Assembly (NCBI GenBank): GCA_037954235.1
Contig: JBBMOA010000004.1
Coordinates: 5,186,501-5,250,500 of the forward strand
Length of the DNA: 64,000 bases
Direction of reading: 5' to 3'
From: Aulostomus chinensis
Taxonomy: Eukaryota; Chordata; Actinopteri; Syngnathiformes; Aulostomidae
Below the pieces are notes generated by a model. That model searched no databases, was not told the DNA's origin, and saw only the letters and a list, made by a program, of their open reading frames with translations. Position numbers and translations under genes: made by a program. Positions 21,901 through 32,984 of the stretch are shown in pieces (position 1 is the first letter of the stretch; the number at the start of each line of letters is the position of its first letter).

Positions 21901-24900
21901 ACCCTGACAGGTGGAGGGGGCAGTTGAGGAGGTATGGTACCAAAAAACACCAGACTTTGCAGTGAGAGACGGCGTTCACATCCCTTTCAGTACAGTGTGT
22001 AGGACTTGAGTTCTTTTTTCTTTTTTTTTTTAACTTTCCTCTGTTTGCTGGTTTAAACTGGACTCTCATGACTCCCCTACTACAGACTGTAGAGGGCCCT
22101 CAAGCAGTCGTGGTCATTCTCATGGTTGTTTGATTTTTGACATTTTTTTTAATGTATATTTTAAAATTAGTTGGTTTTAGACAATTATCGTCTTAAATAT
22201 CAACTACTTTTCACATCATCAGCATTGCCGCATTTTTTTCAGCAAGGCAACTTTTCTGTTACTCAGTCATTTACCAGGGGAAACAAAAAGATTTTAAAAA
22301 TTGTGTGTAAAACTTGATTTTGCAATTTTTGGCCCCCATTCCGCACACACTTACATATTCATCCAAACCCTGATGTTCCAGGTGATATTTCAGCAACATG
22401 TTTATTTGTTTTTATCTTTCTGACGCCATGTTTGTAACCCGACTGTCACTGTGCATCACCTCACACGCCGGAAACACCGACCCGACCGAACTTTACGGCT
22501 CGTCTAGTTCCTGAGCGTCCGGTACAAACAGCTCAGTCATGCTTGTGTGCAGTCAGTCAGTTGTGCCACTTCTCGACTCAAGATAACCTGCTGCAGCCAG
22601 CGAGCCAGCATCATCAACGCCGAGTCTGTCCTCAGCCCTCTGGATAACTTCTTGGCTTTCCCTCAACTATCCCTGGAATGCACTGATCCCGTTCTGACCT
22701 TTAAAGCCACTCACCTCCCATGCGGTGTGCATACTGCTCATTCCCGATGCCCATGAATTCAACCTCGCGGCCCAGGTGAGACAAGGGAGCCACAGCCTGC
22801 GAGGCCGCCCCTCAACAATGCCACCTATATGAATGAAACATGAGCAGAGCGTCACCCAGGAAGCAAAGAGAAAAAAAGGCGGAATAATAGCAAGACATTC
22901 AGCAGACGTTCCTAATATTTATGGTAATAACTTCAGTGTGGACGCACATCTGTGCATCTCTCATCGTTCAGGCTCTCTGTTGTTCCCGTTAATGAACTCT
23001 TTTCCTTATAAAACATCTCAGGATGCAACGTATTGGTTCACGCCGCTCTGATTCAACGCGATATGGAAGCAGCAAGCAAGGCATCGCCATGTAATGACTT
23101 GTCTTCTATATTTGAGACAGCATCGCAGTGGAGGTGCTGGACTTTAGTTCCCTGTCCTCACCGACATGCGAGTAGAATAACGCGTGCAGAGTTTGATGGT
23201 TTTTGTTCGTAGAATTTTGAGTATACGTGCACCTTCATTTAATTTAGATGCAAAATAGTGATGGACCTCTGTCACCTATAAGCAGCTTCCAGGGAAATAC
23301 AAGAAATAAAAAAGATCTTGGACTAAAAACACTGATTTTAAGCTTCTGTGGTTGTTTAAATTTGGTGGTATGGTAAGAAAAGAAAAGATAAATTTCTGTT
23401 TGTGATGGAATTACAGTAAAAATCTGTATTGATTGGATATCTGTAAGAGGGTGAGTAGCTACCATGGAGGCAGGTCCTACCTCCACATTACCACGATATT
23501 TTCAAAACCAAAAATAAGAAGAAATTGCAGAAATTAGTCATGATTTGTTTGACATGATTCAGTCAGCAGTTTAGTTATGAGTTTAATAATTCCGAACACA
23601 CAGCCTGCCCCCTTTTGGTTGAGTAAAGTATGTAATGTTTTCAGTGTTTCTTTACCACTCAGCAGGAGTACAAAAAAACTTGAGGCTGAATTTCAGTGAA
23701 CTTGGAGGAGGGGTGTGGCATGGACCAAGGAAGAAGCCATTTTCGGATCAGATCCGTTTAACTTAACAAAACAATTGCATTTTTTTTTTTTTACATTGGT
23801 TTTGCAGAGTTTCCTCGAGCTCACAAAATATGATGTAATGAGTCCGTAGAGTATGCAAAAACTGTTGGAACGAAGATGAGATATGAGCGAGGGGACGTTC
23901 ATGCACTCCCGTGTGTCTGTGCAGCCTGTGTGAAAGAGCCGGGTTCCAACATGTGGATCTACGTGTTCCTGGGGAACGCACTGAGGGGTATTGGAGAGAC
24001 CCCCGTCACGCCTCTGGGTATCTCCTACATCGATGACTTTGCTAAGGCAGAAAACTCCCCGTTCTACATCGGTAAGACGTCGCTGCTCACCGTTAATTCC
24101 TCCATGTAAATGTGCTGTTTCGCCACTGACTGTTTTTGATGACCAGCTTGTCTCCAGACGATTTCTCTGCTGGGACCTATGTTTGGTTTCCTCCTGGGAT
24201 CCTACTGTGCCAGATTATATGTTGACATTGGATATGTTGATATGGGTAAGTGTGACAAAAACAACGTCATTGGTTGAACATCCTCACGTTAGAGTTACAG
24301 TTGATTATTTGACCGTTCAACCAGATCAAGTGCACAAGGTGATAAATGGCTTCTCCTCCTGTCTGCTCGGTTGAAACGTCTTGCTCTTTCTTCCAGAAAG
24401 TGTAACCATCTCTCCTAAAGATTCCCGCTGGGTGGGAGCCTGGTGGCTTGGCTTCCTGGTGTCCTCCTGCCTCCTGCTCATCTCCAGCATTCCCTTCTAT
24501 TTCCTGCCTCGCTCGCTACCCAAGCAGGAGGGAGACGAGGACAAACCCACCCCAGTTCTGGAGACCTCGGATGGGGCTCAGGATGCTCTCAACAACCACC
24601 ACCACAATTTGAAGCTAACTGAAATAGCAAAAAGTGCAGTGCATCATCTTCTAACACTCATATCTCTAGTACATACGTGCTGTTCTACTTAATGAAAAGC
24701 AGGTGAACAGACTCCACCTGCCGGCGTCTGATCTCTGCTGATGTTGGTGCTGGACCTTCCTCTGCAGGGTTTCTTCCCTCCCTGAGGAGCCTGCTGGGGA
24801 CTCCCTCCTACTTCCTGCTCCTTTGTGGCAGCGTCTTAAAGTTCAACTCCTTCATCGGTGTGTTCACCTTCAAAGCCAAATACATAGAGCAGCAGTTTGG

Positions 24901-26767
24901 ACAGTCTGCATCCAGAGCCAACTTCCTCATAGGTGAAAAAAATACTCCCAGTGTTCTTTATTCATTTGATGGTGTCCTGCAAGGACACAGCGCTGCACAT
25001 CTGCTTCAAGTTTTAACACTTCAGATCAGATTTGAGTTCCTGCTGGACCTCTTTGTCACCCCGAGTTGATCTTCCAGGTGTGCTGAACCTGCCGGCGGTG
25101 GCGGTGGGGATCTTTCTGGGGGGGCTGGTGATGAAGCGGTACAAGCTGAGTGTGGTGTCAGGGGCTCAGCTCACCTTTGCCACGTCCTTCCTGGCTTACT
25201 TGCTCATGCTGCTGCAGTTTGGCACCAAGTGTGACAACATTCCCGTCGCCGGGCTCACCATCTCATACAACGGGTCTGGCTGGACACACGAGGGGTGAAT
25301 ATGAGATGGTTTCACCCGGTCAATGTGACTTTTATTGAAATGCTTTGGAATGTCTTCACAATACTGAACAAGCATTTATAAACAGCAACGTTATTCATGT
25401 GACCAGAAAAAAACATTTAGTTATAACATCCATCCATCCACCCATTTTCTAATGCTTATCCTGTTGAGGGTGGTGGGGGTGGAGCCTATCCCAGCAGCCT
25501 TCCCCCTGGACAGGTCACCAGTCCATGGCAGGACCAACACATAGAGACAGACAACCATTGGCTCTCCCAGCCACGCCTACGGTCAATTTAGAGTCTGGAT
25601 TAACCTGGTCCCTCTTGATGTCTTTGGACTGTGGAGGAAGCTGGAGTACCAGAGAGAACCCAGCAGGAACAGGGAGAACATGGAGACTCACCCAGAAAGA
25701 CCCCGTGCTGCAGCCGGGGCTCCACCCACAACCTTCTTGCTGGGGGGCCACAGGGAGGACCACTGCTCCATAGTTATAACATGAAATATACAAATTTTAT
25801 TGACATGAATATGTATGCATTTTGTTTCCAAAATTCCGCAGTTTTTTTCTTAATTTCCTTGAGATTTTCTTATACATTTTTTTGATTTGACTGTGAAAAA
25901 AATCATTTAATTTAGTTGGAGGCTGGAGGAAACTAATTTACAAGCATTAAAGCAGCAGAAATCTGACAGCATCATTGAAAAATATAGAGAATTTTGTGAA
26001 TTTGTTGTCATTTGGGGAAAATCACCATCGCTGTCTTTGTAATTTTCTTGATGCTTTTAAGGGATTTATTTCTAATTTTAAGGTAACATAGAAGTCAAAT
26101 AACTTGTTTTGGGAAAGTTGATTTGCAAATAAGCAAAACTCATTTGAGAATAACAGAAAAAAATGACCAGAAAACAATAAAATATCAACTTTTTTGTAAA
26201 AAAAACAACAGCGATATTTCCTATTCTGCTTGGATCATTTTAGGGTCTTGTTTAAAATATTTAAATTATTGTTAAAGATGTTGCAAAATATCTAAATATG
26301 AAAATAAAAAATTGGCGACCTGTCCAGGGTGAACCCCGCCTCTCACCTGAGGGCTGCTGGGATAGGCTCCACCCCCAAACCCCCCCGCGACCCTTATTAG
26401 GATAAGTGGTAGAAAATGGATGGATGGACGGATGAAAATAAGATATGTTACATATGAGGGTCCCTATTGTGGAAAATCACTCCCCACTGAAAGTCAATTT
26501 GGGGGGCAACCTGAAAATTTAAGAAGACCCAAACACAACAAAGTGCAATTTTAACGCCAACGACCCGTGATATATCACTCTCTTTGATATCTAGGACCCC
26601 GAGTGTGCTGTACAAGAGTGAAAAGCTCTTCTCAGAGTGCAACAGAGAGTGCTCGTGTTCAGGGGAGGACTGGGACCCTGTGTGCTCGGACAGCGGCATC
26701 ACCTACATTTCTCCTTGTATGGCCGGCTGCATCGACTCCAGCGGATATGGCAAGAACACAGTAGGGA

Positions 26768-26817
<50 letters not shown>

Positions 26818-29223
26818 GTGCTCCCTGTGCCCGTGTGGGTTCTCTCTGGTACTCCAGCTTCCTCCACAGTCCAAAGACATCAAGAGGGACCAGGTTAATC
26901 CAGACTCTAAATTGACCGTAGGCGTGGCTGGGAGAGCCAATGGTTGTCTGTCTCTATGTGTTGGTCCTGCCATGGACTGGTGACCTGTCCAGGGGGAAGG
27001 CTGCTGGGATAGGCTCCACCCCCACCACCCTCAACAGGAGAAGAGGGAGAAGATGGATGGATGGATGGCTATGAACTGTTCAGAAAGGCTTTCAGCGCTG
27101 TGGTACCATGGCATCCGTGCTGCATTCCACAGAAACCCTCCCCAGTGACGTCATGCATGACCTCCATGACTGTTGGTCCTGCAATCCATCTCTCCTGATT
27201 TATTAATCTGTTTTCGTACAAATGTTCCATCATGTTCTGCGCTCATTATAAACTGCGTGTATTTCTTTTCTTTCTTTCTTTCTCTCCAGGTTTTTCACAA
27301 CTGCAGCTGCGTGTCGGCCTCCTTCCCAGCAGGCAGCAGCACGTCGGTCAGGCTGGGTCAGTGTCCCCATGCCAAAGACTGCACCCGCAGTTTCACGTCC
27401 TACATGGCTATATCTGTCCTCAGCTCCTTTATCAACTCTCTGGGAGCCACGCCTGGCTACATGATCATCATACGGTCAGTGTTTTCTCTCCAGGATTTAG
27501 ATTTCATCTGCATCTAAATATGAAGTTGCGCATACTTTGCAAACCAGGTGGAACGAAGACACAATCCACCTGTCATGACATCTAAAGCTCATAAATTAAG
27601 GTCATGAATATTTTACATGATGTACGACACTTAGTGGTTTTTAGGTGTGAGGGTTTGGGTGTCTGACTCGTCCTTGTTGGTTGCCTGGCAACCTCAGGAT
27701 GGAGGTATTACATCAGGAAATAATCTCAGTTTGTCAGGAAGTGTTGTGTAATGAGGTTGATACGGTGGTCTGTATGTTCTCCTGCACCTGTTAGGGGTTC
27801 TGCTGTGGGTTCTGGCTTCCTCCCACAACTCCAAAATATGCACAGGCACTAAATTGCGTGTGGGCGCAACCAGTTCAGGATGTGACCCCGCCTCTCACAA
27901 GAGTGGTAGCGTTTGACGAATATATAACACATAATGTATCCATGCATGACAAGGATAAGCTTTACTACATTAGCTTTTTACTCTTACAAGAATGCAAATC
28001 AGTGTATTTGCTACGTCTTCTGACCTGCTCTCGTTTGGTTCCTGCAGATGCATCCCGCCAGAGCTCAAATCCCTCGCGCTCGGTATGCAGACCTTGGTAA
28101 CGAGGACTCTTGGTACGTCTTCTTGTGTTTTCTCGCCTGTATTTTGTTCGCTTTGGGTTGAAAAATGAATTCAGAAACATGGAGCGTTTCCCTCTTAGCT
28201 GGCTTGATTACCATACAGAGAAAAATCCAAGTGAATCAAAATGTGCTTCTAAGAAACCACGAGATTCAATGTTTAAGCAGTAAATACAGGTAGAAGGACT
28301 ATTATATGGTTCTACTACTTTTCTTTTGCATTTATCTCCTACTTCCTTCTATGCAACCACAGTTTGAATATTCTGACAGGTCCAAAAATGCTAAACGCAC
28401 CTGGCTACAGGTCGAGTGCAGGCTCAGATTTGCAGACTGCTCTGGTGGTTCTGTCGGACTGAGGACACACGAGGAAACCCATCTCCATCCCAACATTTCA
28501 GCCCGACGCAACGTTGTAAATGCTCATGTCTCTGGTGCTTCAGGTGGGATTCCAGCACCGGTATATTTCGGAGCCCTGATTGATCTAACGTGCCTGAAGT
28601 GGTCAATCAACAAGTGCGGGAGCAGAGGGGCGTGTCGCCTTTATGACTCTGATATGTACAGGTATGCCCTTTTAACATCTGCAAATAAGAACTTTGGATG
28701 AATTTGCTGGTAAATATTTAACCGTACGGCATCTATTCCTCCTCTTTGCAGGATCACCTTCCTGGGTCTGGTCGCTTGTCTCAGCGGTTCATCCTTTTTC
28801 TTCATATTTGCCGTCATCATCCTCCTCAGACGACAGTTCCGGAAGCCAGAGCAAGAAGCAGATCAGCCGCAATCAAAAACTTTAAAAGACATCGAACTTC
28901 AGACTTCATCAAAACCCAACGAGGAGCAGACAAGAGCTGCTAAAACTCCCAATCTCCCTCAAGCCTCCAAAGTTTGGATGAGGACAGTAACAGTTCTCAA
29001 GGAGGGTGAGGAGATTCACGGAGGAGACGGAACCAAGCAGATCCCTCCAGACAGCAGACTGGCTTGTAACACCACCTCTGAGCTCACTCCTCATCGCGGG
29101 GGTGCCGCAGGAGCGACGCAGGAGGTGGAGGAGAGAAAAGCCCCTGAAGAGGCCAAAGCTGAAGGAGCAAACAAAGGAACTGGCGAGCAATGCGATTCAA
29201 CTACAGTAACTCAGTCTGAGTAA
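18956..29223 (+). CDS. Second OATP1-family transporter, tandem paralog of slco1c1 (complete, 14 coding exons)
   Basis: Organic anion transporter of the SLCO1 family; the teleost slco1d1/slco1e1 group is the likely home, but the subfamily cannot be fixed by eye. Coding exons: 18956-19057, 20693-20834, 20908-21040, 21120-21247, 23925-24071, 24147-24245, 24397-24633, 24768-24932, 25078-25294 (or -25273), 26595-26760, 27290-27474, 28048-28112, 28544-28661, 28752-29223. Exon lengths 142, 133, 147, 99, 165, 166, 185, 65 and 118 equal those of slco1c1, so the pair is a tandem duplicate. Product 791 aa (784 with the shorter exon 9). OATP signature DSRWVGAWWLGF at about 259-270; cysteine-rich Kazal-like loop after exon 9; last TM near 638-660. 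The C-terminal cytosolic tail is about 130 residues, Glu/Lys/Thr rich, against about 40 in slco1c1. Exon 7 ends at AAAA before GTGCAG, a weak donor. Confidence 0.93.
25430..25770 (-). mobile_element. Short retroposon copy B, minus orientation, perfect 12-base target site duplication
   Basis: Reverse-oriented full-length relative of the copy at 18298, inside intron 9 of the OATP1 paralog. It is flanked by identical TAGTTATAACAT at 25418-25429 and 25771-25782, which shows retroposition and a fairly recent insertion. It shares long near-identical blocks with copies A and D. Confidence 0.85.
26312..26434 (+). mobile_element. Short retroposon fragment C (3' part)
   Basis: Begins GGCGACCTGTCCAGGGTGAACC, contains GATAGGCTCCACCCCC and ends in GGATGGATGGA. 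It is a 5'-truncated and more diverged copy in intron 9 of the paralog, opposite in orientation to copy B. Confidence 0.75.
26768..26815 (+). repeat. (CA)n microsatellite next to a splice donor
   Basis: About 24 CA units starting seven bases after the donor of exon 26595-26760 (GTAGGGA). It directly precedes retroposon copy D. Confidence 0.95.
26820..27068 (+). mobile_element. Short retroposon copy D, 5'-truncated
   Basis: Runs from GTGTGGGTTCTCTCTGGTACT to (GGAT)n in intron 10 of the paralog. It is nearly identical to the matching part of copies A and B, including CCAAAGACATCAAGAGGG and GTAGGCGTGGCTGGGAGAGC, so A, B and D form one young subfamily. Orientation is opposite to copy B. Confidence 0.85.
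27765..27898 (+). mobile_element. Old, diverged relative of the same short retroposon
   Basis: Contains in order GTATGTTCTCCTGCACCTGT, GGGTTCTGGCTTCCTCCCACA, ACTAAATTGCGTGTGGGCG and GACCCCGCCTCTCAC, which parallel the family but with many changes. It sits in intron 11 of the paralog; the tail is missing. Confidence 0.5.
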
Positions 29224-29496
29224 AACCCTGAATTACTTCAGCATTATTCATGTGCGCTAGCCTCCTCAGCGCTAACAGTTCTGTTTCATCTTCTATGACA
29301 GGATAGAGCAGTGAAAGGGGCAACCAAAGGTCCCATTTCCACTTCAGCATTCATTAGAATCTAGAAACATATCACAATACAGCACTGAGAGAAGACCAGC
29401 CGTTGTGCTGCGACTGTGAAATGCTGTGAATGTTCCTGTTTTTACTGCGCTCCAATGAAAATGTATAATATTATCGTCACATTCAAGATATTCCTT

Positions 29497-29502
29497 AATA
29501 AA
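29497..29502 (+). promoter_or_regulatory. Candidate polyadenylation signal of the OATP1 paralog
   Basis: AATAAA 274 bases after the stop codon at 29221-29223, the first such hexamer downstream. Confidence 0.6.
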
Positions 29503-32083
29503 AATACTCTAAAAGAAGGAAGTTTTCAATTGCAATCGTTCTTTTGGCTACTTTGGCAAAGCACAACGATCTGGGAAGCCTGTTGACACCTTGTCAAATA
29601 TGGTGAATAGGTTTTTATCATCATGAGTTCCCAAAAGCCAAAAGGAATAGTTTTTTTTTTTTTAATTATTGCTGGAAATACAGTAAACTGTGGCAAAATT
29701 ATGAGCCTCCTGGAGGTTTAGTTCTGCAGGGCAACCTTTACAGATAAACACAACTGAAATTTTTCAAGGGAAAATGTTTATTAGCTGCAAGCTAACTTTA
29801 CGCTAAGAGAGAACTGGACACAGACCCATGACTTCATCGCGCCCAGCTTGAAGCTTCTGTTTCTCTGAAGATTCAATTAGCTACTCGTTAACTAGCCACA
29901 TCCAGTTTGGTAACTGACTGACTGATTTTATATCATAGATCACAAAACTGGAATATCTTAACCTTGTGCTGACCACAACGCATTTCAGGCCTTTAACCAG
30001 CAGCTCATTAACTCTGAGACAGCGGCCCTCACACTCGGCAGTGCTGATTCCAGTTTTTCCATCTTAGGCCTTACGTGTGCCTCCCACCCTCAAGACACAC
30101 TGAGTTTTTGTGTTTGCTTACAGCTCAAGTCTCAGCGCTGCGGGTGAAAATTCCCACAGGTGCAAAGACGCTGCATGCAGAGAATCCTGCACGTGATCTT
30201 GGTGCACAGGAACATTCTGTAGTTTTTGAAATGAAGTTATACGATCAACATGTGCCTCCCACCTCCAGCTCCCATCCACTTGCCCTTGGCTTGCACATCC
30301 TTCTAGCAGAGGTGCTGTGTGTGTACACCCATCTGTCTGGATATCAGCAGGATTGCACAGTCTACTGCTCTGACTTTCACAAAACCTGCTGGAGAGGGTG
30401 GAGCATCGGCCATAGAAGAACACAATCAATCTGAAAGCGGTTCTGAATCGCCAGGCGGGTGAATAATTGATTCTTTTTTTCGACGGCATGTTTATAGATT
30501 CAACTGGTGATGCTGACACCGACTGCCTCAATTTTGCTTTTTTTTTTTTTTCCATTTTCTGCCAGATTCTACACAAAAATGTAAACATCTGAAGTGTTTT
30601 CCTTGGGTCATGTTGGATCTGAGCAAGAACTGTCCAGGAAGAAGGATCGTCAGGGATGATGGAGTGAAGTCATTATGAAATAGATGCATTTACTTGGAAG
30701 CCAAAGAATCCTTGTGTTTGCAGGTTTCTTGTGAGGATTACAGGAAGGAGGTGTTCCTGGGACAGTGGTGGGTTTGGGGGGGGGGGGTTACTAGGCCATT
30801 AGGACTGTGTAGCATCCCTGTTAGCTCAGAGCTGTGGTAGAAACCACCAGCGCTTCCCAGCAGCCTGCAGCCTGACGTGACATCTCTCCAGTCAGACTGT
30901 GGCTCGATCTCTACAAACACAGCCATGCTCCACATTTTTTTCATGCATTCTCCAATGATTACATTTTTATGAGCCCTCGCCTGCCAGCCACTGTGGGCAT
31001 CTCTGTACTTTGAAATCATGTAAACAGTTGATTTTTGAGTTCATCCAAACAGGTTGCGGCGGATCAGAGAGGAGTTTAGAGAGCAACATCCGTGATGAAT
31101 TGAGCACAGATGTCATTTTTTACAAGGGGAGGAGGAATGCGTTTCTGTCCACCTTGATTTTTAAGTGGCGTGGCTTGATTGGAAAAAGCTTTTCATACAT
31201 AAATGAGTGTTTTTAACAGATATGACAGTTGGATGTGTCGACTTTGAGATTGAGCTCAAATCGGGACACCCGGCCCAGCAGAATCATGTTTCTTTCCAGG
31301 TATGTTTGGTGGTTCGTGGCGATTAGAGCTGTTTCTCAGTTCTGTGACAGCCCTGGAGAGGTAGCTAGCAAAAACATGTTGGCCCCCTAATGGTCGGAGC
31401 AGCCTCCTGCACGCGAGCAATTGTGCAGTCGCGGGGGTTCTCTGCTGTCGGTGGCGTGAGCTAACGTCAACAGCCTTCCAGCTTGGGGCCCCAGCAAGGT
31501 TTTGTTGGTCTGTCTGCTGATGTGCTGCAGCATTTATACCTTTGAGTTCCTGTATGTGGGCACAACATTGAATTTTCCAAGGGTGTTGACTGTTCCATTA
31601 ACTAAGTTCAGCAGAGCCCGTGACACAGAAACGGCGGTGAAAAAAACCCATCAACCTACACGTGACAATTGAGGCTAAATTCATCCACGGAAAAATATCC
31701 TTTTATCCAGCAGATATCTTCGTCTTTTGGTTTTTAATGCTGTTTTTCTTCAGTTTTGGAAGTTTTCTTGAGAAACATTAGCTCAAGTTAGCAAGCAAAC
31801 AGAGAACAAAGATAACTTGTTACTAAGAGCTGGTCTAATTACTGGAGGAGAGTATTAGTCCGACCTCAAGTACTTCCAAGGAGAGATTATACTTTTTTTG
31901 GACAGAGTATTGCTACACAGTTATACAATTTTTGTTGTATTTGATAGCCACTGAATGATTGCAGCAGTGCACTCGGGGATGTGCGTTATCGTTACCATCG
32001 TCAGTTGCACCCTCGCTCAAGTAGAATTGTTCAATTGTGATGTGTTTGCTTTACCAAATTAACCTCTAACATCTATTTTTTGG

Positions 32084-32100
32084 CCACTTGGGGGCAGCAG
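32084..32100 (+). promoter_or_regulatory. CTCF-like motif
   Basis: CCACTTGGGGGCAGCAG, a good match to the CTCF core in forward orientation, 0.8 kb upstream of the proposed iapp TATA box. Confidence 0.4.
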
Positions 32101-32451
32101 ACACGAGCCCGACTGACAGGCCATCCCATCTTGTGTGGACGTTCTGGTCTGTCGCCAGTATCTGCTTCGACTGCAGAGACTGCACAGAGCAACGTTAGCA
32201 TCCATCATTGAATTTGCAGACCAGGAAACTGAAACAATACGAGTTTATAGATGCCGGGATGCTCCACGTCAACCATTTCTGTTTTGAAAATATGGGTTAT
32301 ACCTGCTTCCACATCGCAAAACAGGAAATTAGCATTTAAAATGAAGCACACTTGGGCTTCAGAAGTTTGTAAAGTATAATAATAAGATGTCGTTCTCCGT
32401 CTGCCACACATTCAGGTCACAAGGCAGTAACATGTTACTCCTGCCACTCTT

Positions 32452-32550
32452 CATTAATTAGTACTTTCTCAGTTGTTAGAGACGTTTCCCATTAAATAAT
32501 GAGGCGCCATTCATTATTGATGATCATTCGTCATCATATTTATTATTCAT
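32452..32550 (+). promoter_or_regulatory. ATTA-rich homeodomain-type motif cluster upstream of iapp
   Basis: Within 100 bases there are CATTAATTAG, CCATTAAATAATG, TCATTATTGATGATCATT and TTATTATTCAT. Mammalian IAPP promoters are driven by PDX1 through TAAT/ATTA elements, so a beta-cell type enhancer is plausible. Assigning it to iapp is inference from position. Confidence 0.35.
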
Positions 32551-32899
32551 CGTCCAGGAAGCCCCCGGGGGGAGCAGGGAGGCCAGAGTTGGACGACCTA
32601 AAACTTCCTGATCCGTCTCCAGGTGAGAAGGAAGACAGCTCCCCCCACGCTGACAGTGGTCTTATTACATCACCGACGCAGACAATGACGAAAGTGATGA
32701 TGATGGTGATGTGTGTGTGTGTGTGTGTATTTAGTGTGTACAATAAAGTAAAGCTAAGCGTGCATGTGAGATATATATGACCCTTTTGGACCCCCCCCCC
32801 CCCGCCCCCTCCCGCTTCATCCACCTAGTTGTGTGTGAATAAAAATGCATGGCTATATTTGGAGAGATCTGATGTCACAAGTGGTCGGAGCGAGGAGCC

Positions 32900-32905
32900 T
32901 ATAAC
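32900..32905 (+). promoter_or_regulatory. iapp: Candidate iapp TATA box
   Basis: TATAAC within GAGCCTATAACTG, about 30 bases before the proposed start of the non-coding exon. Confidence 0.45.
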
Positions 32906-32929
32906 TGTTGGCTTGTGTGACAGTCTGGC

Positions 32930-32984
32930 AAACGCCGGGCTGCTCCTCGAACAGACTGGGACTCGTGTCTTCAACAAGAAGCAA
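32930..32984 (+). other. iapp: Candidate iapp non-coding exon 1
   Basis: Ends at a near-consensus donor (GAAGCAA before GTAAGTG). It lies 30 bases downstream of a TATA-like box and upstream of an acceptor at 34159, which matches the vertebrate IAPP layout of a small untranslated first exon. The start is estimated from the TATA position. Confidence 0.5.

Larger units (their letters stand above)
29503..32898. other. Intergenic region between the OATP1 paralog and iapp
   Basis: No supported exon in about 3.4 kb. It contains T- and G-runs, a 156-codon minus-strand ORF at 30118-30588 that matches nothing I know, a CTCF-like motif at 32084-32100, a cluster of ATTA homeodomain-type cores at 32452-32550, and a short (GT)n tract near 32710. 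The last few hundred bases are the likely iapp promoter. Confidence 0.65.

Noticed and set aside
21460..21910. Segment in intron 4 of the paralog resembling the end of a fish LTR or DNA element (ends CACCCTGACAG)
   Set aside because: Composition is suggestive, but no terminal repeat, target duplication or coding remnant could be shown.
30118..30588. 156-codon minus-strand ORF between the OATP1 paralog and iapp
   Set aside because: No recognisable domain, no splice or promoter context, no poly-A signal in place; a chance ORF or an old unidentified repeat is more likely.
32543..32824. Acidic, proline-rich ORF near 32.55-32.65 kb ending before GTGAGA
   Set aside because: Looked like an exon (KPPGGAGRPELDDLKLPDPSP), but it has no homolog I know, runs into microsatellite sequence, and sits in the likely iapp promoter.
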